A DNA stretch of 64,000 nucleotides, from the NCBI GenBank assembly GCA_022410635.1, contig JAJVDF010000410.1:576617-640616 (forward strand), read 5' to 3'. The stretch is from Tretioscincus oriximinensis (Eukaryota; Chordata; Lepidosauria; Squamata; Gymnophthalmidae). A program made the translations under genes and the position numbers. This document shows positions 20,020 through 31,375 of this stretch, in pieces. The notes beneath the pieces were generated by a model that was not told the origin of the DNA, made no database searches, and saw nothing but the letters and a program-made list of their open reading frames with translations. Position 1 is the stretch's first letter. The number at the start of each line of letters is the position of its first letter.

Positions 20020-20480
20020 CAACTCACATTAGAAGTGATTTTTATATATAAAAAAGACATATGCTCAGCAGAAACCATTTTTTAAAAATGCAGAAGCCAG
20101 ATTAATTGGGGGAAATCTGAAGCAAGGAGGGGAGGAAGGATCAAAGGGGAGGTACAGAGAGGAAGAAAAAAAGAAGGAAGGGGGAAGGAGGAAAATAGGG
20201 AAAGGAGGATAGAAATAAGGAAGGAAAGAGAAAGAGAAAGGACAGAAAGAAAAAGAAGGCAAGAAAGAACAGTCACAGAAAATTAAAAACCACATTAGGA
20301 GTAAAATAAATAAAAACTAGGCTAAACACACCACAAATGAAATCTAGAACTCAACCCAGATTAAATGAAATTATGAAGCAAGGAGGAAAAGCCTGAAGAG
20401 GGGATAGACGGAGGAAGAAAAAAAGAAGGAACTGGGAAGGAGAAAAAAAGGAGGAGAGAAATCACAGAAAGAGAATGGAA
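20020..20480. repeat. Duplicated purine-rich low-complexity block
   Basis: Two similar segments each run from an AGAACTCAAC word through TGAAGCAAGGAGG to GAGGAAGAAAAAAAGAAGGA: about 19990-20185 and 20340-20430. Between and after them are long A/G tracts. This looks like an old tandem duplication of an A/G-rich sequence. Confidence 0.6.
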
Positions 20481-20483
20481 GGT

Positions 20484-20850
20484 AACCTACCTCATGTCTT
20501 GCTCCTCGGACTGCAGCCCAGCAGGAACTTCTGTCCCTGGCTCCATCGGCAGCAGTCTCCAAATTTTGTCGCCCTGGGCAGCAGCTGTAGGAAACCCCAG
20601 CAGGAATCTCCTTCCTCTGGGGCCTCTGACAGCTGCAGCCCAGGGTGGTTAAATGTGGAGGCTGCTGCCACCAGAATCCAGCCCTGCAGCCTAAATCTGG
20701 CCGTGCTTACTGGACTTGCTCTCTGTCTCTTAGTTGAATTGCCAATACAAAATAGCATTTCCAGGCAGACTGAAAGAAGAACTGTAACCCCTCCCAGGCA
20801 GTCCTCCCATTGGTTCAACTTCTGGGATCGGCGACCAAAACATCACTAAA
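20484..20850. other. Isolated GC-rich segment of unknown origin
   Basis: It is far richer in G+C than its flanks, with repeated CAGCAGGAA and GCAGCCCAG words and an ATTGG (inverse CCAAT) at about 20809. Antiparallel open frames of 108 and 124 codons look like by-products of composition. It might be the 5' region or LTR of a retroelement, but I see no termini. Confidence 0.35.
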
Positions 20851-23800
20851 AAAAGCTGTCTGGACCTTTTTGATTTGTTGCTGCTTGATTTGTTCTTCTA
20901 AGTAGGCCTACGATTAGCCAATGATTCTCCATTGTTTTCTATGGAGATTTTATCATTGATTTTAATTTCTGGTGTGTTCGGAGGCCACAACGAACCCAGA
21001 GGCCAGCCGTCACTGCCTGAAACATCTGTACAAATGCTTTTATTGTAGTAAACCTTTAGTAACATGCTTATGGAAAATGCTGAGTTGGTAGGAAATACAC
21101 ACTAGACTTTAAAGGTGGTGGATGCCCAAACTAAACAGTCACCTTTTTCACAGTCTATGTAATCCCCTCCCCCATTCCCTTTCCAGAATCAAATTTCCCC
21201 CAAATAGCAGGAAGAGCAGTGGAACAATGCAGTAAGGTTGACAGTGGATGAATGGGGAGAGTGCGGATAAAAGGAGGCAGTAGAGAGTTTTCAAATAATG
21301 AAGGGGATTTGGAAGTAGCAAACGATTTGTGACGACAAAAGAGAGATTAGGAAGATAGCAAAGGGTTTGGGAACGTGATGGACAGGTTGCAGAGGCAGAG
21401 GATGGGGTGGGATTTCTGCTGGATGGGGATGGGGCACATAAACGTCCTCTCTTGCTGATGTGACCAAAGCAACAAGGGCATATGGTGATATCAGTACTGG
21501 GGATACCAGTTAGGGGAAGGAATTTCTATAGACAGCTGGTGTTGCACGAACACTGCCGTTACAACACTACCTTCCCTCTTCCAGTTCCACCACAACGGGC
21601 TGCTGGATTTTCGCCCTCCAGGCTTAAATAATAACTATCACTAACCCTTAACCAAAGTCATTAGACACTATGGGGCCAGCTGTTCCTTTTCTGGCTATAG
21701 TGGGCTCACTTGAGTCCCATTAGTAAAATAAGTGGCTATTAGGCCCTGCCTCTGTGCCAGCCAGCTATGGTAGCCTCTCCAAGCTCAACTGAAAACCAGC
21801 AGACTACCAGGTTATTCTTGATCTCTGTGATTGGTCAAAAGTTAGATCATCCATGATTGGCTACTGTTTATGAGGACACTGCAGAGTATTTATTTGAAAG
21901 GAGAATAAAGATGAAACAACCAACTCATGAAATCACTGTACTTAGAACAATACGAATCCTGTTAAATCACAAGCCCAAAGCTACTTCTACAGATGAAAAC
22001 AAAAAAAGCAAGATTATTTTTGTGAAATCACTTACGCACATATGGTATTTTGTGAGAACAGATTATAGCTGAGAAAGGCTGTATTAAATAATGCTCCTTT
22101 CAGCTGTATTGAGAACCAATTAGCCCAGTTCAATCACTCTAAAGTGAAGTACTTTATGGTATTTATAGTTTCTCCCACCCTTTTTTTAAAATACCTCCTG
22201 GTTATATGAGAAGCTTTAGCCCTGGAAGGCTAATTCATCATCTTTTTTTCTATATACACACACATTACCACCACCACCACATCTCCTGGATTTCAAGCTA
22301 AGTATAGAAACAAGAGCAGTCCACTAGGGAATTTGTTCTAGCAAGGACCTAAGATCTTCCAGTCCAAATCTCCAGCAATGGCATATAATGTCAGAAGCTT
22401 CTGCAGTGCTGAACATAAGCAAGGCTGCGATAATGAGCTGTTAGTCATATCTATCTGTACTTCTTTGTATACACAGCATTTACTGAAGGACTGCAAACTA
22501 GCTAGCAAGCATCACATTCTTCATTCTGCCTCATATTACCATTATCTTTTTTAGCCTGTATCTGTGTACAATCACATTCATTTGCCCATAAACAGAAAAC
22601 AAACAAAAAAATCCCTATATGCATAACTTTAATGATGCATTTTGTAAGTCTGCTAAGGTAAAGTTCTTTCTCAGCTAGTAGATTTCATTCTTTCTTTCTT
22701 TCTTAAAATGCATATAACAACTTTGTTTTTAATATAGATCATTAAAATGATTAGTTCTTTGGTTTACTTTCTTAATGCAAATAGCTTTTCTCATTTACTT
22801 AAAGCATTTCAAAACAAGAATAAGTGAAGTTGAATTAAAAATTACAAACATATGTATAATCATCAGCATTTTCATTACTGGTACTATAAGAATATCTACT
22901 GTCAGGAATCTGTTTTGGCCTACACTGGATGTCAACCAAATACTTCAGATATCGATATCTAAAGTATTTGATATATATTAAAGTAAAGTATATATATATT
23001 CACCTAAACCTTCCTAGGGTTAATTATTTCTGATTTTTTTAATTTTGTTTTTACTTTTTTAGACACTCTTCAACTGCCTCCAGACAACAAGAGGGAAATA
23101 CGGGCACTTCTCTGTGTCACAACTATCAAATGGGAGGACAACATTGCAGACCAAGCTCAGACAATTGCTAGTTCTCATGTGAGCAAGCAATCACCACTAG
23201 CAATGGCATAAAATACACAAAGGAACGAATGACAGCAATCTATCCCCAGCAGTTTCACTGATACAAACACAAAGAGGGTAAAAAAAATATCATTATTCCA
23301 GTAAAATCCAAGTGATTTTTCCACAATGACAATATGACACAATATATCTCCATTAACAATAATAAATCCAGCATAGCTCTAAGATATTCTCATATTTTAA
23401 GTCCTATTTTGAAGAGCCTTTCTTTCTTTCCTTCATTTCCATAAGGGTGGCTCAAAGCTGACAGGTTGATTGCCAAACTCCTGGCCTTACCCTACTTTCC
23501 TGGAATAAGGGTGGCTCAAACAATAAGATAATATTAAGTACCTCGCCTGTGCCATAAAAAAGGAAGGACTTTATTAGCACAGCCACATCGAAATGTCATA
23601 GTTTCTTCCTAGTATAGATGTCCAGCTGTAGTGGCATCTTGTCTAGTTTTATCTTGTCACACTCATCTTAGCGTGTTTTACTGGTGACAGATCATACCAG
23701 TGACACATCCACCAGTCTAAATATATAGGACCAGTCACTGAGGCAGGCAAAGAGAGGTTTAAATTACTACTCACAATGTCAGCCTGTCTCATTTCATAGA

Positions 23801-24239
23801 TATCCCTTGTTATCTCACTTTAAGCCTACAGGAAAGCAGATGGTACTGCTGGTGACAGCTCACTCTCAGGGCATCCACCAGAAGTGGTCAGTTTTAAGAA
23901 ATATACCACCAACAGTGTAAGATCCCCAGAGTAGCTGACAGTGAATCACAATGACTATGTTGAACCACCATTGTACATTTCAGCTATTTATAGATAGTGA
24001 TTTATAGATAGATACTATTTATAGATAGTAAGGTAGTGATGCAAAACAATATAGAATTTTCAATAACAAAAAGGGATCAGAACTGTACAGAAAACCTCTA
24101 TACCATTCTCGGTTCTTTAAACCCACAGATGGCAGAATGATAACTATGAAGACTTTTATTATGCATGTATATATAATAAACAGGAGGAACATAAGTTGTG
24201 AATAGACATGTCTAAAATTAATTTCCACAGAATTTCTGT
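20851..24239. other. Gene-free DNA
   Basis: Only simple features are seen: a (TA)n run near 22972-22999, a 15-bp word TAAGGGTGGCTCAAA repeated at about 23443 and 23506, and a short repeated ATTTATAGATAG motif at about 23986-24030. No gene is recognised. Confidence 0.5.
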
Positions 24240-25092
24240 GTGGTGTTGATAAGCCACACTGTTATCTTCCTTCAACCAAAGCAGTATCTAAGAAGCTTCT
24301 CAACCTGGAATGGAAAGCTTCAACTGATGGGGCCTACGTTTTATGCCTTCTGTCAAGGAGCAGTAGGAAGGAAGAATATTCCAGTAAGTTTCAATCAACT
24401 TCTGTTTGAATATGAGCACATTTAGGTTGTGATCCAGCCAAGCCACTGCACCAGCCCTGAAGTGAATATGAGCTTTGAGATTAAGTTCCACGAGGCCAGG
24501 GACAAAAGTCCTTAGCCTCAGATCTTCCAAATGCTTGATGTGCCACCAAAATGGAAACCCTGATGGGATTCCTGAACACAGCATACCTTCTGCATGTTTC
24601 CATGGTCTTGAATAAGCTACACTGATCCTGATTAATCAACCTTGTTCTGGATCCTGCTCCATCCAATAGAACGTGTCACCAATGGGTAGGATCTTCTATA
24701 TTAATGTGTATTTTTTTTTCCTTTACCTTTTTCTATTTTGATAAACCCAGATTCCTATTTGAAGCTTTGTCTTCCTACCCTAAACTTTGGATTATGCTCA
24801 TATGATTATGGCTGGAATCAGACATGTACTTTTAACCCAGTTTCAATCCTGATAAACTGGCTAGACTGGTGGTGGTGGGGAGTTCCCCAGTTTAGCCCAG
24901 TTTTCCAGGACTGAAGATATAATAGATCAAAAGTGCATGTCTGACTCTGACATAAGTAATTACATGATTTATTCAGTGCTGCAAGTTTTGGCTACAATAT
25001 CATCAATATCCAGTAGGTGAGAAAATCTCCCAGGAAAATTTCCTTCTTTGATCATTGTTTTTCCTAAAAACATTATGTTGTTCATCTCCCCT
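24240..25092. other. Gene-free DNA, possibly old LINE sequence
   Basis: Part of 24250-24660 has the word use of decayed LINE 3' regions elsewhere in the window, but I cannot align it firmly. Opposed open frames at 24300-24584 and 24481-24666 are not recognised. Confidence 0.35.
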
Positions 25093-25107
25093 CCCCCCCC
25101 CCCCCCC
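25093..25107. repeat. C15 homopolymer run
   Basis: Fifteen consecutive Cs, a possible sequencing and slippage hotspot. Confidence 0.8.
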
Positions 25108-26197
25108 AATGCTCCATCCCTCACCAACAGAAAGGCAACTCTTCTGCCTTTTTATATGAATAAGAGCACCAGGGGGCTTACTGCACTTTTACTAAGGAAT
25201 CCCTCTTAGCATGCCTGCCACGAGGCCGGAGGAGAATTACTTCCTCTATTGTGGAAGAGACACAAGCCCAGTTAGAAGACTCTGTCAGGAGAGGTTCTGT
25301 CAGAAAAGAACTGACATAGGCAACAGACCATCTTAGAGCAAAGGGAAGAGAAAGGTTATCAGAGCAGCTTACAACCTGAAAAACCTGGCTGAGGCAAAAC
25401 AACTGAAATAAAAATAGTTGTTTGCAAGTTCCTGACTGCTGTAACAACTTTTGCTTTAACCCTAAATCTGCATGTGTTAATGAGGAGTTTGGCTCAAACT
25501 CCTGGACCATCTGACCTTACTACCTATTTGGAACTCTGTGTTTTTTGACCTTGAGTGTCTTTACCTTGTATCATTTGTGGATAATCTGGTGCCCTGAACT
25601 TTGAACTGTATCGGACTATGTTTATGTTTTCTTCTGCTGATTTCATGGTTTCCTGCTTCTTGGTGACTGTTCCATTCATTCAGAAACTGTTAAAAGTGAA
25701 ATTAATTGCTTCTGGAAAGTCTGCCAGTCAGAACGTGACTTCTCTTGTGGTTGGCAGGAGTGAATCAAACACACTACCAATAGACCAATCATTCCTGAGG
25801 AAGCCAGAACTACTCCCCTCCCTCTCCTGCTGCTGTTTATCTTGGGTGGGCTACTTAAAAGTAATTCAGAAGCGGTCTGGAGTCCGTGGAATCAGGTGAC
25901 AGGTATGGACTAGAAGACCTGTCTTATACCTTACACAATCTACTGCACCATGGACCACGAGCAAGATTGTTCCTATGTACAAGTTATGAATACTGGAGAG
26001 GGTTCCACACACACACACCACCACCACCCCAAAAAAATAAAAATAAAAAACCCTTGTGATGACCATTTTCAGATTCCAGCACCATCTTCCCTTTTTAATC
26101 CCTTCTTATATCCAGTATGGAAGTACCCTCTGATTAATATCCCCTATAAGACATGGGAAACTGGAAATTGCAAGTTTGGGAATTCAGGAAGTTCTTA
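25108..26197. other. Gene-free DNA, right part moderately GC-rich
   Basis: 25180-25910 has mixed composition with two ACCAATxGACCAATC-like boxes at about 25776-25790 and an antisense 110-codon frame. It could be part of an old LTR or retroelement leader, but no termini were found. A (CA)n(CCA)n tract lies at about 26010-26027. Confidence 0.35.
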
Positions 26198-26205
26198 TTT
26201 TCTAC
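26198..26205. repeat. 8-bp target-site duplication, left copy (TTTTCTAC)
   Basis: Identical to 27367-27374 on the other side of the deleted hAT. Confidence 0.95.
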
Positions 26206-27366
26206 CAGGGTGGATAAAAATCAATGTTTTTTAAAAAAAAATCAAAAAAATCGTTTTTTTTTATTCAAATCGGATTTTTTTGATTTAAATCGGATTTTTT
26301 TTATTTAAATTGGGTTTTTTTCAATAAACTGCTTTTTGAGGAAAATATTTTACCATCCAAAGGTTCTTCCATCATGAGATAAAGCTGAGTTGTTTAACTC
26401 AGTAGAATAAAGNCTGTATATGTGTAACATTCACAATGCCATGCTCTTCCAGAGGTTTCTGTAGGATTAGTGGGCAGTTTCTCTCCTATATTATCACAGA
26501 CGCNCGCTTTACTTACGCAGTTCTCAAAACTGAATTTGACTCCGCAGAGGTCCCAGCCTCTTCTTCACAGCAAAAATGTTACAACATGAACAGAGTTGAG
26601 AAAAAGACCTTANTCCTATTGTTCTACAAACCTATGAATACAGAATCAACCCCTTCAGNGCCAAGTCCAAGAAGTTAGACAATATGTTTCTGATTGTTTG
26701 GAGTGGAATAGATCTGCACAACACAAGAAGAATGTGAATCTAAGTGTGAGGAGGAGGAAGGGCAAGCAGACAAGAAAATGAAAGTGAAACTTTGAGCACA
26801 ATACTGCAGCATAGCCACAGACAGACAAGTCTGGATCTGCTTGTGTGTACGATCTGAGGTTTATTACATTCATTCCTTATAATGGCAGCAGGCCATAAAA
26901 GAGACCCAGTTTGGGAATATTTTAATGAAGCTCCTTCGCCTATCGGTAAGGCTGGGCTGACAGTCTAAGTTTCTTAAAATATATATATATATTGTTTAGC
27001 CAAATTAGTTAACAAACATGGATGTTTGTTTAAGCAAATAACTTATGCTGTAATGTTGTTATTGTTTCAGTTGAATAAATCTATTTAAATTGTTTTTAAG
27101 GTCAGGATTATTTTTCTCCTTCCTAAGTACAACAGAACAGTGGTGTCCAAATGTGAATGATTAACCCATTAAACTGGGGAGAAAAAAGTAATATAAAAAG
27201 TGATTCTAAAAATCTTCATCTACTTGCATGTTAAAATAGCAAGAACTAGTTTAGGTAGAAACTTTGATTTAAATCACTGATTTAAATCAAGCGTTACTGA
27301 CTAGAGATTTAAATCNTGATTTAAATCGTGATTTAAATCAGTTAGATTTAAATCAAATCCACCCTG
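26206..27366 (+). mobile_element. Non-autonomous hAT, 1,161 bp internal-deletion derivative
   Basis: It has the same termini, leader, 3' region and subterminal arrays as the 3,177-bp hAT at 282-3458, at a few percent divergence. A single deletion removes the interior corresponding to 1032-3049 (about 2,018 bp). The junction lies at about 26950 and shares the dinucleotide GC with both parents. The deletion removes most of the BED finger and the whole transposase. Both ends and the perfect 8-bp duplications are intact, so it could be moved by a transposase supplied in trans. About 7 bp present here but absent in the long copy show that it came from a different family member. Confidence 0.95.
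26881..26950 (+). pseudogene. Truncated BED zinc-finger start in the deleted hAT
   Basis: It encodes the first 22 or so residues of the BED exon (beginning MAAGHKRDPVWEYF when read from the ATG) and then runs into the 3' UTR at the deletion junction. It has no zinc ligands and no function expected. Confidence 0.85.
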
Positions 27367-27374
27367 TTTTCTAC
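27367..27374. repeat. 8-bp target-site duplication, right copy (TTTTCTAC)
   Basis: Matches 26198-26205 exactly. Confidence 0.95.
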
Positions 27375-29884
27375 TTTCCATTGTACTCCTCATTAACCAT
27401 CTTTAGGCACAATGAACTTGAACACTTAGCTAGTTCTTCAAGGAACAAAGCAGCTTTGGTTGACTCATGCTGATGTAGGGTTTTATTTAATTCATGAGCA
27501 GATGCTTCAATTAAAACATTAGAAACAAAAACAAATCTTTTATTTTCTGGGGAATCCCGGAGGAGCTACTATATTCTACTTTACTAACATTGTCAAATCC
27601 TTTCAAAATCATGTTCTGTTTTCAAAATCAACTAAAAACAAGACATTAGAAGGGAATGCAGGATCAAAGAGCAAAAAATAAATGTTACAATCTATCCTTG
27701 CTTTCACAAACAGATATTATTTATGCAACTATTTCAAATATTTATATCCAGCCCTTTCCCCTAAGGTCTAGGGTGAGGGAGTTAAACGTTTAATGAAAGG
27801 AATAAAACATGCAAACACACACATATGAAGCTTATTTATAATATTACCCTCTTGTTATATAAAGATAATGTTTTAACCCTCAAGAAGTATGAGTCCAAAT
27901 AAGCTATATTTTAAAATGTACACACAAAAATATAATATAGTCAAACACACATGTTGTTGATTGATGAACACCTGATTAACTACATGGATGCCTCATGGAT
28001 ACCAAAGCAGAAATGATTTGCCATTGCTACTTCCAGTTAGAGGATGGGGATTGAACTGAAGTGACCCTCAGCACTCAAGGCAGTTTGCTATACACTTAAC
28101 AGCAGCCCCAGCCAAACACATTAGTAAGATCTCAGACATCTACATCAGAATCACATCTGATGTCTGTTTCTTGAATGTCTGTTTTTGTTGTGAACTGAAG
28201 CCTGAAAACAAAGTGAAATATGCAGAAACAAGACTGGTGGAAGAAAGGCAGGAAGTGACCAAGAACCAGAAGCAGATTTAGTCATGAATAAACATGGCTG
28301 TGTCATGGAATATCAGCCTCATTTTAGTCAGGCTGTTTAGTCAGGCTGCACTAACTTTATTTACATTTTGGGCATCTCTCTAAATCATAGTCTGCACATA
28401 AAAAGCAAAACCAGATGAAAATGCTAAATAACAACAACAATAATTCCACAAAAGCTGTGGCACTCTGCACTAGCATGGATATCATAGGTTCCTAAACCAG
28501 AATAGAACAATTAAACAATGAATCTGTACAGAAAGAACTCTGGAGTACACGTTTGGTAACCCAGAAGTTACTACATTTTGTGCATACTAGCTCAGACACC
28601 CCAAAAAGTGTATTCCAAATTAGTTGTTGACACTAAAGAGGTCTACAATTGTTTCATCATCTGATCTCACTTTCAGCAGTTCTATATTCTGGTACTGAAC
28701 AAGAAAAATGCCACATTCAGATATTTGAAGTTCCATGGCTGTTAGTGTGTTACCTATGAAGATGGTTCTAGGGCTTCCCTTTTATAGACATAAGGCATAC
28801 ACAACAGGGCATGAATCAATCACTAGCAGAAGTGATGTCTTGGCTTAGATAGTCACTAGAACAATTATAGCACATCTGCATTGCAGCTGAGATTAATGCT
28901 CAGGACAGAGAAGTGTCCTCATCCTTGCAATGGAGATAGAGTCTCACTTCTTTTACCAGAACAGAGTGGACGTGGATAATTAAGCTGATCTCAGAGAGCT
29001 GAGTGGGGAAAATATCTTAAGCAAAATCAACATGTTATCTGTGGACTGCACCAGAAGTATTCTGCAAGCATGAGTTCTGCATTCCAATACGTGATGAAAG
29101 GAAGACACAGCTTATTCATGCCTAGACTACTCTCATGCACTAAATTCTCATCCAGGAGTACTCAAAAGGGATGCAATTTTATAACCAGGTGTCCTNTTTC
29201 TATCACAAAGGTAATGAAGATCTAAAAATGCATTAAAATGTCTTTTACTGCAGATGAAAATGCTAAATAAACAATACTAAAACAGAAAATCCCAACAGGC
29301 CAAAACTAGACTAACTAGAACAACTGCAACAGAAATAATATGATGGCATACAAGTAGGTCCATTCTCAGCAACACTTGACTCTTAACTGGAACCTGGGTG
29401 TGTCCCTATTACTTGACATTTTTCAGAAGGTCTAATTAGATGCTGCTGAGTGCATTTCTCTTTTATAGAGATATATAATTAGGAACGTCCCCCTATCCTG
29501 CCTCTCATCTATGCTCCCAGAAGGAAACCCTGCCTGCTGTGCAGAGTCTACTGACCCAGGGTCCACTCTGCCTGTGCCCAGAATCCCAAGCTTAATGGGG
29601 TCCTTCTCAACAGGGTTCTCACAGCATGAGAAAAGGAACATAGCAAACTGAGTTCCCAAGCAGTGATAGGAAGAATGGCACAGACTTGTGAAGCTTACCA
29701 AGCTCGAGAAATAGACCTAATCCAAGCTCTGCAGTGATTTTTCTTTTTTAATCTACAGTTTCATGTTCCTGATCCTGAATCTGCAGCAATAGAAGTATGA
29801 ATAGGACCCACTAGATTTTTGTTCTCTGACCATGGATGCTGCATCTACCATTCACTGTGATTGGGTATGGGGACAGCGAGCATA
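27375..29884. other. Gene-free DNA
   Basis: No gene recognised. A roughly 20-bp word (AGATGAAAATGCTAAATAA) occurs at about 28412 and 29252. The stretch 27990-28120 has SINE-like words (TTTGCCATTGCTACTTCC), too weak to call. Confidence 0.45.
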
Positions 29885-29990
29885 CAGATGAAACACACAT
29901 GTGATCCATCTGATCGTATCCCCAAGCAAGTATGGAAAGAGCTTTTGTTTCCTCCCTCCAACCCTTCCTCCGTCCATTTATTATTATTAT
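29885..29990 (-). repeat. Partial duplicate of the R4-like LINE segment
   Basis: ACATGTGATCCATCTGAT, then CCAAGCAAG.ATGGAAAGAGCTTTTGTTT and a C/T-rich tail, recur at 30558-30640, where they form the upstream edge of the LINE remnant. Both copies have the same orientation, about 660 bp apart. Confidence 0.6.
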
Positions 29991-30125
29991 AACAGTAACA
30001 CACAGCAAATGAGATTAATATGCTGGATTTCGCATAACAAAAACACAAGTCGAACACTTCCCAAGAGTCTAGGACTGTGTCATGTATTTTCATATGATGA
30101 ACACAGATCCGAGTAAGGTGGCCTT

Positions 30126-30640
30126 TTGCAACAGGCAGATCATGATTTAGTCAATATTTATAGTTTTCAAATGCCAGCTGAGATTTTTTGGCACACCACT
30201 CAGTGTGCCGATTACCACTGGGACCACCTGTGCTGGTTTATGCCAGAGTCATTGCAGTTCGATTTTGAGATCCTGATATCGACTGAGTTTTTCTTGTTGT
30301 TTTTCATCAATTTAACTGTCACCTGGTACAGTGACATTAATAATCCACACTTTTTTCTCTTCCACAATTGTGGAAGAAATCTGGTTTATTGTGTTCCAAA
30401 GCCTTGTAAGTCTGAATTTGAAAGTCTTTTGGCATGTTTGTTTTCAACTACTTTTACAGGTTTATGATCCCACCAGTTCTTTACCACTGGCAGATGGTAG
30501 TTGTGGCACAGGTTCCAGTGGATCATTTTGGCCACGTAGTCAGTTTGTGCGATTAACATACATGTGATCCATCTGATTGTATTCACCAAGCAAGAATGGA
30601 AAGAGCTTTTGTTTTCTCTCTCCATCCCTCCCTCCATCAT
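30126..30640 (-). pseudogene. R4/R2-like LINE ORF C-terminus with restriction-like endonuclease
   Basis: Read on the minus strand, a decayed coding region gives AQTDYVAKMIHWNLC, a WWDHKPVKVVEN block, then after a frame change EEKKVWIINVTVPGD, EKLSRYQDLKIELQ, a stop, LWHKPAQVVPVVIGTLSG and NLSWHLKTI. This is the C-terminal restriction-like endonuclease and tail of site-specific-type LINEs of the R2/R4/NeSL group, where PD...KK...IDV..P.D forms the nuclease. The usual IDV aspartate reads as N here, and frameshifts and stops are present. The element is dead. Confidence 0.7.
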
Positions 30641-30844
30641 TATGATGATGATGATGTACTTTTCAATGTCTATTTTTAGTTTTAGACTCTATTATATACA
30701 TCTAAATCTAAATAAATAAGCAATTCATGTAGTACTCACTGGTAATTAACTATGCACTCAGTTTAAGCTGAATTTATTATAACTGCAGAGGTGTTTCCAA
30801 GGCCCAATATAGATGGGAAATGTTTAGAAATATGGGTATGCCAT
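30641..30844. other. (GAT)n microsatellite and spacer
   Basis: (ATG)n at about 30640-30656, then AT-rich DNA. Confidence 0.5.
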
Positions 30845-31020
30845 GGAATGCCACTTTTGTGTAACTGCCTCATGGTTCAGCAGCAATCATGCCATAGTGA
30901 CACAATAAAATCCCAATGTCACACTACATTCCACAAAGGGGAAAAAGAATTATTGCGCTCCAAGAGTTCTTTGTTCCTACTACACAAGGGAGAATAGGAA
31001 CCTACCTGTCAGGTTGCAGA
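30845..31020 (+). repeat. Repeat pair member A (partner at 62660-62830)
   Basis: Words shared in the same order with 62660-62830 are GCCAC, GGTTCAG.GGCAATCA, CACAATAAAATCCCAATG, TACTAC and AGAATAGGAA.CTACCT. About 170 bp, same orientation. The class is unknown. Confidence 0.55.
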
Positions 31021-31159
31021 TTCTGGCTGCTCTCATCATGCTGATAGGCAGAATACATGTTCAGAGACTGAAAATGGAGACTGTGCATGTATACATTGCT
31101 ATGCAGTCACAGTGCTGATGTCCACAACACTATCATTCCTTCAGAAATACCGCATCTGT

Positions 31160-31375
31160 ATGGTGGTCTCATAGCCCTTTACATACATCTGAGGAAGTAG
31201 ATTTGTCTACGAATGCTCATGCTGCTTATCCCATTTTTTGTTAGTCTCAGTCTAAAGTGATATGAGCTCCACCCCCACCCCCCTGAAAGATTTTCTGGAC
31301 ACAAACTAACATAGCTATTTGTTTGAAATCCATGTCTTGATAGGCTTTGGTGTAATACTATAAGTGTCCTAGACG
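31160..31375 (-). repeat. Dispersed amniote-type repeat with GCATCTGAAGAAGT core
   Basis: It contains ACATCTGAGGAAGTAGATTT, GTCTACGAATGCTCATG, and a far end ending in ACAAACTAACATAGCTAT. Related copies are at 37589-37770 and 63312-63509. The family is widespread in amniotes, but I do not assign its formal name. Confidence 0.6.

Noticed and set aside
20065..20295. Hydrophobic-looking minus-strand frames rich in Phe, Leu, Ser
   Set aside because: By-product of the purine tract on the plus strand.
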